From NCBI RefSeq assembly GCF_009689005.1, contig NZ_AP021879.1, positions 6,945,501 through 7,009,500 of the forward strand: a DNA stretch of 64,000 nucleotides, given 5' to 3'. The position numbers and the translations under genes are program-made. Under the pieces are notes generated by a model. It did no database searches and had not been told where the DNA came from. It was given only the letters and a program-made list of their open reading frames with translations. Position 1 is the first letter of the stretch. Every line of letters starts with the position of its first letter. Positions 27,276 through 35,495 of this stretch are shown in pieces. Source of the stretch: Desulfosarcina ovata subsp. ovata. GTDB lineage: Bacteria > Desulfobacterota > Desulfobacteria > Desulfobacterales > Desulfosarcinaceae.

Positions 27276-27360
27276 AGCGTGGAAAGTCAGGGCTGTCAAG
27301 GCTGCGACCTTAGGGAGCACCCTTTAGGGCTTGGCCTTGATAGGCCTGGGTTTCCACGCT
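27276..27360 (-). ncRNA. Candidate IS110 guide (bridge/seek) RNA hairpin
   Basis: AGCGTGGAAA (27276-27285) pairs perfectly with TTTCCACGCT (27351-27360). Inside, TCAAGGC/GCCTTGA and AGGG/CCCT pair with internal loops between them. It starts nine bases beyond the transposase stop codon. IS1111-type elements encode their target-selecting RNA in the non-coding end downstream of the transposase, so position and shape both fit. Loop-to-target matching was not tested. Confidence 0.5.
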
Positions 27361-27368
27361 ATAACAAA

Positions 27369-28487
27369 TCATCTTTCAGCGGCCACGATTGGAACAGCCC
27401 GGGCAATGGCCCAGATGAAACCGGCCAACTCGCGTGCAATCGCGGTGATGACCACGTTATGGTTTTTGCCCTTTGCAATCAACCTGCGGTAGCGGTGGCA
27501 TAGTCGTAGCTGTGCATTCCAGGCAATATCCAAAACATCGTCCGGCAAGCCTTCCTGGCGTTTACGGATCGCCTTACTTTTCCGGGCCGGCATACGATAG
27601 GCCTGAGCCGATTCGATCAACGTCCTGCGGGCATGGGTATTGCCGGTTTTGGTAATGGGGCCTTTTTTGATGGTGCCACCGCTTGAATGCTCCGATGGGA
27701 TCAGACCCAAATAGGCCATCAGCTGTGCCGGCGTATCGAAACGGCTCAGATCCCCCAGTTCAGCGACGACGGTCACCGCGCTGAGCAAAGAAATCCCCCT
27801 GAGCGCTTGCAGAGCCTCGATAACCGGAAGCAATCGACTGGTTTGGCAACATTGCTCAATCGCTTTTTCGATGCGCTTAACGCGGGCCTCATGGTCTCCC
27901 ATGGCGTCCAGGTATTCGGTAAGGGCAATGTGCTGGGCCGGATGCGGCATCTTCAGATCCGCCAGCCAATTTAAATGCGCTTTACTCCATTTGCTTTTAC
28001 CTGGATAATTGATCCCTTGTCGCAATAAAAAGGCATTGATCTGTTGTTTGACTTTGCGGAGCGATATTTGGATGTCTTTTCGTGCACGTACCAGGTCACG
28101 AAGTGCTTCATCGGCCTGATCGGGGACATACACCGGCGTCAGTTCTCCGGAACGGTGGAGCGTCGCCAGGTGGGTTGCATCTCGGCGATCGTTTTTAACC
28201 CGATCACCGGTTTTTTTGGGGATCAGCGCCGGAGCAACGACAACGCAATCGATTCCCTTGCTTGTTAAATGCCTGTAGATTGGATATCCGCATGGACCTG
28301 CTTCATAAACACAATGCAATTCGGCGTTTTGTGAAATCAGTTTTCGCATGACGTTATCAATCTGCCCCAGGTCGTTGCTGATTTTTCCATACACTCGAAC
28401 GTTTCCGTCACGTCCTTCATCGGCGATAGCAATGGTAATCGAATCTTTGTGGACATCCAAACCAACATACTTTACAATCTTTTTCAC
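27369..28487 (-). CDS. IS110-family transposase (DEDD, RuvC-like)
   Basis: 372 residues from GTG 28487 (AAGGAGG six bases upstream; the frame is open earlier but lacks a ribosome site). The N-terminal DEDD domain has YVGLDVHKDSI, the Glu in CVYEAGPCGY and Asp in KNDRRDA. The C-terminal Transposase_20 domain has LRGISLLSAVTVVAELG and the conserved serine region EHSSGGTIKKGPITKTGN. It appears intact and catalyses excision and insertion of the element under RNA guidance. Confidence 0.93.
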   Translation of the reverse strand: MKKIVKYVGLDVHKDSITIAIADEGRDGNVRVYGKISNDLGQIDNVMRKLISQNAELHCVYEAGPCGYPIYRHLTSKGIDCVVVAPALIPKKTGDRVKNDRRDATHLATLHRSGELTPVYVPDQADEALRDLVRARKDIQISLRKVKQQINAFLLRQGINYPGKSKWSKAHLNWLADLKMPHPAQHIALTEYLDAMGDHEARVKRIEKAIEQCCQTSRLLPVIEALQALRGISLLSAVTVVAELGDLSRFDTPAQLMAYLGLIPSEHSSGGTIKKGPITKTGNTHARRTLIESAQAYRMPARKSKAIRKRQEGLPDDVLDIAWNAQLRLCHRYRRLIAKGKNHNVVITAIARELAGFIWAIARAVPIVAAER

Positions 28488-28797
28488 GGCCTGCCTCCTT
28501 GATTTTGGCTCTGTAGTTAGGGTTGTTAACGAACGCTTACTATAACCCACGTTTTCAAGGTTTGGCAGGCCTTTTTATTGCCGCGGTGGCTAACGTTCAA
28601 CCATATTGTCTAAAAGTATAACATCTTAGTGTCAATTTCCCACCGATTACAACTGATATGCAAAAAACAAAGTGACATAAAATGAGCAGGGCAATTTTTA
28701 GGTGATGCCGATCCGCATTTTAATTGGACACTGTGTATAAATTCAGAAAAGCTTACCTATAGCAATATAAAGTGATACCAACCAAGGAGAATATCCC

Positions 28798-29277
28798 ATG
28801 TACCTTGTAGCCCATGTTTTAAACCCAGCGGAGAACGAAAAGTACGTCGGCTGCGCCATTATTACCGTGGATCAGGCCTTGGTCGACAAGGCAAGGCGCT
28901 CTCTCGGGGTGTTGGATTGTGCAGGCCCGGACCTGTTATATGCTATTTTTGAGGATCGCAGCCCAGTATTCTTGCTTAACCCTGACTTCAATATGATGAT
29001 GCATGAAAGGAGCGACGACAGCGCTTTTCTGGGCCTGTTGGATGACTTGAACGGGAAATTCGCCGTGGTTGATGCCCTCCCTCTGCCCCTGGAGGAGCTT
29101 AAACGGCGGTACGGTCTGGATGTCGAGGAGGTCTCGATTGGAGTCAACCAACACCAGAAGGGCGCAGTGATCTGGGAAGCCAAGGCCGATTGGCAAGGTG
29201 ACCACAGGGACGAGTTCTATACCGTCTGGGTGGATGTTGACAATATTGAGGCGGAGCTGGCGAAAGCCCATTGTTAA
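28798..29277 (+). CDS. Hypothetical protein
   Basis: 159 residues with a strong ribosome site (AAGGAG, eight-base spacer). Acidic and soluble, no membrane segment or signal. Not recognised. It contains YLVAHVLNP, an MMMHERSDD segment and an aromatic-rich C-terminal stretch (FYTVWVDVDNIEAEL). It lies between the IS110 element and a broken fliB; neighbours give no functional hint. Confidence 0.6.
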   Translation: MYLVAHVLNPAENEKYVGCAIITVDQALVDKARRSLGVLDCAGPDLLYAIFEDRSPVFLLNPDFNMMMHERSDDSAFLGLLDDLNGKFAVVDALPLPLEELKRRYGLDVEEVSIGVNQHQKGAVIWEAKADWQGDHRDEFYTVWVDVDNIEAELAKAHC

Positions 29278-29325
29278 CCATCCACCCCCCATAAAAAATT
29301 TGAATCGCCCAGTTTAGTTGAAAGC

Positions 29326-30560
29326 ATGATGGAAAAAAATCAGACGGTTTTAAAAATGCCGGTGTATCTGGCGGATTTCAGGTGCATCGGTCCGAAGTGC
29401 GAAGACCACTGCTGTTATGGTGGGATATCATCGTCGATAAACGATCCTACCAGCGGTATCGAAAATCGACATCCACACCTCTCGGCCAGCGGCTTCGTGC
29501 CGCGGTACGGCGCAATCACCAGGATCCCTCCATCACGCGCTATGCACGAATTGTACGCTCCGGAGACGCGGCGTGCCCCTTCCTGACACAGGATCGGCGC
29601 TGTCGGATTCATGCCGAACTAGGTGAAGAATGGCTTCCGGATACCTGCGCCGTTTTCCCCCGACACCTGCGGGCCAGGCAGGGGTGGATCGACATCTCCG
29701 CATCCTTGGCCTGCCCGGAGATCGCGCGTCGTGCATTGGCAAACCCCAGCAAAATTACCATCGCGGAAGCGCACCTGGATACTGTAACGGTCGCAACGAT
29801 GCGTGCGGTCGAGCCGACGCTTTCTTATGATGGGGAAACCGCCGGCCTGACGTTGCGAACGTTCGCTTTGTCCCTTTTGCAAAACCGGCGACTTGCCTTG
29901 TGGCGGCGCCTTTTGGCGCTCGGCTATCTTTTTGAGATGGTCAGTCTCTCTGAAGACGAGACTGGCGCTGATGTCATGCCTGCGATTTTGGACGCGTTTA
30001 CCCGTCGCATGGAATCCGGCGAAGTAATGGGGCGGATCGAAGAGGCGCCCACGCTGACCGGGATGCAGCTGCAACTCATAAGACGGCTCCATGACGAAAT
30101 GATTTCTTCCGTCTGCGTAACGGCATTCAGGCACTGCACCGAACAGTGCCTTGACGGACTCGACTACGCTGGCGCGCAACCGTTCACCGAGACCATCGGC
30201 CGCCGGTACGATTTTGCCTTCGATCACTTTTACCGTCCGTTTTTCCGGCGATACGGTTTCATGCTGGAAAACTATCTCGTCAGCTATCTGCTGCATCACG
30301 ATATCTGCTTTCATCGAGGCGGGCAGCTGTATGAAGACTACATTATGATGGTCCTTAATTTCGCCATGCTCAAGACCTATCTGATCGGCATGGCGGCATG
30401 GCACCGTGAGAATTTTCATCCAGATATGGTCACCCGGTTGATCTATTCCTTCACCAAAGTGGTCGAGCCGGATGCCCGCTTCAGGGATTATGCACTGGGG
30501 CTGCTGGCACAAAGCGGTTGCACGGATATGATGCACCTGGCGGTTCTAATCAGAAATTGA
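29326..30560 (+). pseudogene. fliB: FliB-family lysine N-methylase, frameshifted
   Basis: The first 31 codons encode MPVYLADFRCIGPKCEDHCC, the FliB metal/cluster-binding start (C-x4-C-x3-CC). At about 29418-29424 one base is missing: the expected CC-x-GWDIIVDK continues in another frame as WWDIIVDKRSYQRYRK and runs about 375 residues to a normal C-terminus with the second Cys cluster (CPFLTQDRRCRIH; LPDTCAVFPR). FliB methylates surface lysines of flagellin. A recent lesion or a sequencing error is equally possible, since the rest of the frame is intact. The 3' end overlaps the convergent IscU-like gene by 11 bases. Confidence 0.82.
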
Positions 30561-30972
30561 CGGATTTCTTCAGGCAGGCTTGCATGTAATCGTCGATGGC
30601 TGCATGCAGGGTGTCGGCCGCAAGGGTCGAGCAGTGCCAGTGGTCTTTCGGAAGCCCGCCGACAGCCTCGCGGATCATGGCCGAATCGACGTCCAGGATC
30701 TCCTCTGGCGTTTTGTTCCTGGCAAGATCCACCGCCGCGCATACGCAGTTGAGACTGTAGGCGCACCCGTTGGTCCACGAAGAACCCTCGATCATGCGCG
30801 CTTTTTTGAACCGGAGACGAATCTCCATGATGTCACCGCAGCTGCCAACCACTCGTGCCTTGCCGTCAGGGCTCGATACGTGGGGATTGAGCCAGTAGTA
30901 AAGGATAAACCATACCAGGGTGACGGCCAGGAGAATCCCGGTGCCGAAAAGGATGCTGCCGCCGTTTGTCAT
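30550..30972 (-). CDS. Membrane-anchored IscU/NifU-like Fe-S scaffold at the end of the rnf operon
   Basis: 140 residues from ATG 30972 (a GTG at 30984 is an alternative). An N-terminal membrane helix (ILFGTGILLAVTLVWFILYYWL, about 6-27, given in part) is followed by an IscU-fold domain with all three scaffold cysteines in their usual contexts: GSCGDIMEI, TNGCAYSLN and HCSTLAADTL. It is the last gene after rnfB. An IscU-like domain tied to the membrane beside a cluster-rich complex suggests local Fe-S delivery to Rnf (inference). Soluble IscU is about 125-130 residues without a helix. Confidence 0.8.
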   Translation of the reverse strand: MTNGGSILFGTGILLAVTLVWFILYYWLNPHVSSPDGKARVVGSCGDIMEIRLRFKKARMIEGSSWTNGCAYSLNCVCAAVDLARNKTPEEILDVDSAMIREAVGGLPKDHWHCSTLAADTLHAAIDDYMQACLKKSVNF

Positions 30973-31023
30973 GACGAGTTCCACAGCCAGGTGTCTGAAT
31001 CGTTTTTTTGGGTCGCGACCCTT

Positions 31024-31914
31024 CTACAGGGCAAGTGCCTCCTGGGCGGTCGGTTCGTGGCTGTCATTCTTCTGAAACAATGGACGCGCACGATTGGGCT
31101 GAATCGCATGGGCCATGAAACAGGCCTTGATGCAGGCCTCATCGCATTGCTGTCCGTATTCCAGACACTTATGGTGATCGATGCGGATGATCCCGTCGAC
31201 CAGGGCGACGGCCTCGGCCGGGCAGTCCCGTATGCAGGACTGGCAGTGCATACAGCCTGCCTCGCAAATCTGATGGGCCAGCTTGCCCGTGTTCTGGGTG
31301 CTACAACGCACGACAACGCGCGCTTTCTTGGGTACCAACGTGATCAGATGCTTTGGACAGGTCTTAACGCAGGTGCCGCACCCCACGCAGAGCTCTTCGT
31401 CGATTACCGGGAAATGGTTTTCCATGGTGATGGCGTCAAAGGGGCAGGCACCGGCGCATTCGCCGAAACCAACGCACCCGTACTGACAGTCCGTCGGACC
31501 GGCGAAAGCCAGGTTGGCCCCCGAGCAGCGCCCGTATCCGATGTAATCGTATTTTTTGTAGTCCTTGCGGATCGATCGGGCGCAGTGGACGACCGCCACC
31601 AGGTCCTCCATGGCCCCCATCTGCTTGCCGGTGATTTGGGCCACGGCTTCCGCCACCGACGATTTTCCGGGAAAGCACAAATTGGGCGGAACGTCCGGAT
31701 CATTGACCACGGCCTCGGCATACGCCTCGCATCCTGCGAAGCCGCATCCGCCGCACTGGGCGCCGGCCAGCACTTCCTTGACCGCTTCCACTTTGGGATT
31801 GACTTCGACGGCGAACTTGTGGGCTGCCAATGCCAGGCCAATGCCGAAAAAAAGCCCGATGCTACCCAGCAGCACCAGTCCTCCGATCGCCAGTTTGATG
31901 TATAATGGATCCAT
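31024..31914 (-). CDS. rnfB: Ion-translocating oxidoreductase complex subunit B
   Basis: 296 residues: an N-terminal membrane helix (LAIGGLVLLGSIGLFFGIGLAL), the RnfB four-Cys Fe-S domain (CGGCGFAGC, about 54, with a later Cys), then several ferredoxin-type clusters (CVGFGECAGACP; CVGCGTCVKTCP; CMHCQSCIRDCP). RnfB is the ferredoxin-facing subunit that passes electrons into the membrane complex. It is longer than many RnfB proteins because of extra cluster motifs near the C-terminus. Confidence 0.95.
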   Translation of the reverse strand: MDPLYIKLAIGGLVLLGSIGLFFGIGLALAAHKFAVEVNPKVEAVKEVLAGAQCGGCGFAGCEAYAEAVVNDPDVPPNLCFPGKSSVAEAVAQITGKQMGAMEDLVAVVHCARSIRKDYKKYDYIGYGRCSGANLAFAGPTDCQYGCVGFGECAGACPFDAITMENHFPVIDEELCVGCGTCVKTCPKHLITLVPKKARVVVRCSTQNTGKLAHQICEAGCMHCQSCIRDCPAEAVALVDGIIRIDHHKCLEYGQQCDEACIKACFMAHAIQPNRARPLFQKNDSHEPTAQEALAL

Positions 31915-31926
31915 GTGAAACCTTCC

Positions 31927-32880
31927 TTAAAAGATCGACATGCCGGAAAAACCCATGAACGAGAGGGCAAAAAGACCGGCTACGATGAACGCGATGGGCA
32001 GCCCCCGGTAGGATGGGGGAATATCGGCCAGTTCGAGTCGCTCACGCACGGAAGACATCAGGAACAGGGCCAATAGAAATCCAAGCCCGGCTCCCAGGGC
32101 CAGCATAAGGCTTTCCAGCATATTGTATTCGTTGTCGGCCAGGATCAGCGGTACGGCGATGACGATGCAGTTGGCAATCACCAGCACCAGGTAAACGCCG
32201 AAGGCCTTGAACAGTGCCGGATTGATCTTGCGCAGGATCGTGTCCACGGCTTGAACGGTGAGCGATACCAGTCCGATGAAGACGATAATCTGCAAGTAGT
32301 CCAGGCGGTAGGGCTTGAGTACGAATTGGTATAGGAACCATGACATCAAGGATGCGAAGACAATAACGAAGGTGAAGGTGATGCCCATACCCACGGCGGT
32401 GCTTTTTTTCTGTGACGTGCCGAAAAAGACGCAGAGCCCCAAATATTTGGAAAAGACGAAGTTCTGGATGAGCAGGGCACCCAGCAGAATGCTGAACAGG
32501 TATCCGAAGTAAGGCTTGGATACGAGAACCCCTTGTGTGCCCAGGCTTCGGCTTTGGGAAACGATCTCCTTGACCATCACCTGGTGGGGTTGGTCCTGAT
32601 TGATGGGGTCGGCCAGCGTGATGGTCAATTGGGTTTGATCCGGGTTCAGGCTGACGCTTTTAACGTCCAGAAGGATGTCGGGGTCCGGTTTTTCGTTGAC
32701 CGTGAAATGGTCGGGATTTGCCGCCCAATCAGCATTCACCGCTCCGGCGAAGGTCAACACGATTTGGTCCGCTTTCTCGAACCGGGCCGTTTTAATGAAA
32801 TGGGGCGCTTTGCAGCCGCCGATCAGAATGGTGGCGATCAGCAGAAAGAGCGCCCAGATTGCCGTTGTGTCTTTTTTCAT
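31927..32880 (-). CDS. rnfA: Ion-translocating oxidoreductase complex subunit A with an extra lipoprotein/Ig-like N-terminus
   Basis: 317 residues from ATG 32880, whereas RnfA is normally about 190. Residues about 125-317 are a normal six-helix RnfA core (LLGALLIQNFVFSKYLGLC; VQAVDTILRKINPALF; LGAGLGFLLALFLMSSVRERL). Before this lies a signal with a lipobox (LLIATILIGGC, Cys about 24) and an about 95-residue beta-rich region (FEKADQIVLTFAGAVN; NPDQTQLTITLADPI) resembling SbsA/Big-type Ig-like domains. The frame is continuous, so this is a genuine fusion. The N-terminal domain would be periplasmic and may be lipidated. Confidence 0.9.
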   Translation of the reverse strand: MKKDTTAIWALFLLIATILIGGCKAPHFIKTARFEKADQIVLTFAGAVNADWAANPDHFTVNEKPDPDILLDVKSVSLNPDQTQLTITLADPINQDQPHQVMVKEIVSQSRSLGTQGVLVSKPYFGYLFSILLGALLIQNFVFSKYLGLCVFFGTSQKKSTAVGMGITFTFVIVFASLMSWFLYQFVLKPYRLDYLQIIVFIGLVSLTVQAVDTILRKINPALFKAFGVYLVLVIANCIVIAVPLILADNEYNMLESLMLALGAGLGFLLALFLMSSVRERLELADIPPSYRGLPIAFIVAGLFALSFMGFSGMSIF

Positions 32881-32881
32881 G

Positions 32882-33505
32882 TCACGATCCTCGTTTCGCC
32901 CGCCGCTGGTAGAGCGTCTCCACATAATTAAAAACCGCCATCATGAACCCGACCAGGAAAAAGCCGGCTGCCGGCAATACGAAAAAGAGCATGGGCCTGA
33001 ACCCCAGCACATCATAACCGAGGAAGGTGCCCATTCCCATCACCTCGCGTACCGCCCCCAGCGTCACCATGCCGAACATGAAGCCGAAACCCATGCCGAT
33101 TCCGTCCCAGAACGAGGCGACCACGGTGTTGCGACAGGCAAATACCTCCAGACGCATGGTGATGATGGCAAATGCGACGATCAGGCGCACGAAAATCCCC
33201 ATGGCCTTGTAGGCCACCGGCAAAAAGGCCGCCAGCACCAGGTCGATCACCGTCACCCAGGTGGCGATCGTCAACGTGTAGGTGGGAATGCGAATGCGCG
33301 GATGAATGTGGTCCTTGATCAGGGCGATGGTGCAGCTGGAAAAGACCTGTACGAAAAGAACGGCCACACCGAGAAGCAGTCCATTGGCCACCGTCGTGCT
33401 GATTCCCACGGCCGGGCACATGCTCAGGGCCAGCCGAAAGATGGGGTTTTCGTTGAGCAGGCCGTTGACGACCAGCTGCATGTTGGTTTTTGTGGTTGCT
33501 GCCAC
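32882..33505 (-). CDS. rnfE: Ion-translocating oxidoreductase complex subunit E
   Basis: 207 residues, six membrane helices, homologous to RnfA in topology. Typical RnfE segments: NPIFRLALSMCPAVGIST near the start and AVREVMGMGTFLGYDVL. Its stop lies two bases before the rnfA start. Part of the rnfCDGEAB order. Confidence 0.95.
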   Translation of the reverse strand: MAATTKTNMQLVVNGLLNENPIFRLALSMCPAVGISTTVANGLLLGVAVLFVQVFSSCTIALIKDHIHPRIRIPTYTLTIATWVTVIDLVLAAFLPVAYKAMGIFVRLIVAFAIITMRLEVFACRNTVVASFWDGIGMGFGFMFGMVTLGAVREVMGMGTFLGYDVLGFRPMLFFVLPAAGFFLVGFMMAVFNYVETLYQRRAKRGS

Positions 33506-33525
33506 GAGTTGTTCCTTTCTACAAA

Positions 33526-34440
33526 CTAAAAAAGAACCGTAACGTCACCATCCGCCAGGGCCTGATCCAGAATCTGAATGCGATAGGCGAATTTTTTCAC
33601 CATGGCCTTGACACCGTTGGTCACCGCCGCACTGGATATGGTGGCGCCGGTCAGGGCGTGGATATCCTGATCCTTATACTGCTCGTGTATCTCGGCCGCC
33701 TCGCTGTCCGACAGGCCTTTGTCTCCCATGCCCATGGATGTGAGATAGCGTTCGTAGTCCGCGGGCAGCGGTTCCTTGATGACGGTGAGCCGCTTGAGTG
33801 TTTCGAAGGATTTACCGACGAACTGGTTTTTAAAATAGTCCTGGGTGATTTCACCGCCCAGTCCGGGGTCTTCCTCGTGCTCGATCACTTCCAGTCCCAG
33901 CAGTTGAAAATCGGCGTTCAGGGCCACCATGGCCTTGATGAAGGTCTTGAACCCGGGGAATTCACCGGGCAACAGATAGGCCATGCGCTTGTCATCGAGA
34001 CAGGCGATGATCATGGTGTCGGCAAAGTCAATTTCGGTTCCCGGATTCAGCGTTTTTGCTATGGCTTTTTTGCGGTCTTCGGCGGATAAGGCCGCTTCGG
34101 GTGTCACTGTCAAATCGTGGCGTTCGAGAAATCGACCTTTCAGATCGAGCACCACCCATGCGTACCCTTCACCACTGCCGTTTACGGCCGGGACCATATA
34201 TCCCATGCGCAGCGTATCCGCATCGCGCAGGATGTAGCGGTAAACCTGGTGCAGCGCGAGTCCGGGCGCCGCGGGTCGCCGGGGACCATATCCCAGCAGG
34301 CCGAGCATGGTCTGCTGCACATTGAGATGCTCGTTGTGCTGTTTGGCCTTGGCCGTGAAGATGAAGGTCGTGCCGATGACGAGGCCCGCCACCAGGCAGG
34401 AGATGGTCAGGGCAACGGTAATCTTGATAATCTCTCTCAT
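33526..34440 (-). CDS. rnfG: Ion-translocating oxidoreductase complex subunit G (FMN-binding)
   Basis: 304 residues from ATG 34440, which overlaps the rnfD stop (ATGA). One N-terminal membrane helix (ITVALTISCLVAGLVIGTTFIF) and a periplasmic FMN-binding domain with the covalent flavinylation motif TGATISS (about residue 280). Flavinylation there needs an ApbE transferase, which is not in this window. Confidence 0.93.
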   Translation of the reverse strand: MREIIKITVALTISCLVAGLVIGTTFIFTAKAKQHNEHLNVQQTMLGLLGYGPRRPAAPGLALHQVYRYILRDADTLRMGYMVPAVNGSGEGYAWVVLDLKGRFLERHDLTVTPEAALSAEDRKKAIAKTLNPGTEIDFADTMIIACLDDKRMAYLLPGEFPGFKTFIKAMVALNADFQLLGLEVIEHEEDPGLGGEITQDYFKNQFVGKSFETLKRLTVIKEPLPADYERYLTSMGMGDKGLSDSEAAEIHEQYKDQDIHALTGATISSAAVTNGVKAMVKKFAYRIQILDQALADGDVTVLF

Positions 34441-35495
34441 TGGACCGCCCCCTGGGAAAAGCGCTTTGGTTTGAACCATTGATCCAACGCCGGCGTCAAT
34501 GGATTCATCAGCAAAATCGCATAGCATACCCCTTCCGGATAACCGCCTTTGAGCCGGATCAGAACGGTCAGTGCGCCGACGCCGATGCCGAAGACGACCT
34601 GGCCGTTGCGCTGGGTCGGTGATGTGACGTAATCGGTGGCCATGAAAAACGCCCCGAGCATCACCCCCCCGGATAGCACAGCCAGCAGCGGATCACCGGT
34701 GAAGATCCGTTCGCCGTCGAAAATCCATGTCAGAAGGGCCACCGTGGCGATGATCGACACCGGGATGTGCCAGCGGATGTACCCCCTGTAGATCAAATAG
34801 AGCCCCCCCACCAACAGGAGCAGGGCCGACGTTTCGCCGATGCATCCGGGCCTGAATCCGATGAAAAAATCGGTGTATATCGATGTCCCGGATCCAAACT
34901 GCTCCTTCACGGCCGCCATGCCGTAATGCTTTAACACGTAAAGCGGCGTGGCCGAACTGACGGCATCCACACCGGCGCCCATGGTCCTGAAGATGGCCAC
35001 GTTTCGGATCGGCGCCAGCCACGCCGTGGTCATGGCCACGGGGTAGGTGGCAACCAGAAAGGCGCGGCCGATCAGGGCTGGGTTGAAGATGTTGAAACCG
35101 AGGCCGCCCATGATGATTTTGGTGACAAATATGGCCATCACCGCCCCGAAGACCGGCATCCATAAAGGGACCCCAGGCGGGATGACATAGGCCAGCAAAA
35201 GGCCGGTAATTACGGCGCTGCCATCCTTGATGGTGACCGGACGGCCCAGAAGTTTTTGCGAGATCGCCTCGGTGGCCAGGCAGCTGGCTACGCTGACGGC
35301 GGTGATGATCAGCGTCTGAAAGCCGAAGACGAAAATCGACAGGATCAGCGGCGGCATCAGGCAGACGACCACGGTCCACATGATCCGGGATACGGTAATA
35401 TCGGCTTTCAGATGGGGCGACACCGAAACCAACAGATGGTGCCCGTCGACGCCATCGCACGATTGCTGAGAGATGGGGGAGCGTTTCGTTGCCAT
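34437..35495 (-). CDS. rnfD: Ion-translocating oxidoreductase complex subunit D
   Basis: 352 residues, about nine or ten membrane helices, NqrB/RnfD family. The segment SSATPLYVLK carries the Thr predicted to hold covalent FMN. Its start overlaps the rnfC stop as TAATG. Together with RnfE and RnfA it forms the ion path. Confidence 0.95.
   Translation of the reverse strand: MATKRSPISQQSCDGVDGHHLLVSVSPHLKADITVSRIMWTVVVCLMPPLILSIFVFGFQTLIITAVSVASCLATEAISQKLLGRPVTIKDGSAVITGLLLAYVIPPGVPLWMPVFGAVMAIFVTKIIMGGLGFNIFNPALIGRAFLVATYPVAMTTAWLAPIRNVAIFRTMGAGVDAVSSATPLYVLKHYGMAAVKEQFGSGTSIYTDFFIGFRPGCIGETSALLLLVGGLYLIYRGYIRWHIPVSIIATVALLTWIFDGERIFTGDPLLAVLSGGVMLGAFFMATDYVTSPTQRNGQVVFGIGVGALTVLIRLKGGYPEGVCYAILLMNPLTPALDQWFKPKRFSQGAVQ

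Larger units (their letters stand above)
26852..28606 (-). mobile_element. IS110-family (IS1111-type) insertion sequence
   Basis: The transposase gene at 27369 lies between ATATGGTTGAAC (26852-26863) and its inverted copy GTTCAACCATAT (28595-28606). Subterminal inverted repeats of about 12 bp are a mark of the IS1111 subgroup of IS110 elements, which move through a circular intermediate without terminal repeats or target duplication. The long non-coding stretch lies 3' of the transposase. Exact ends cannot be set without a comparison copy. Confidence 0.65.

Noticed and set aside
25803..28700. 15-bp direct repeat GCAGGGCAATTTTTA at 25803 and 28686 as the boundary of an inserted island
   Set aside because: A 15-base match is expected about once or twice by chance in a window this size, and the interval cuts across the HAD remnant and the IS without other support.
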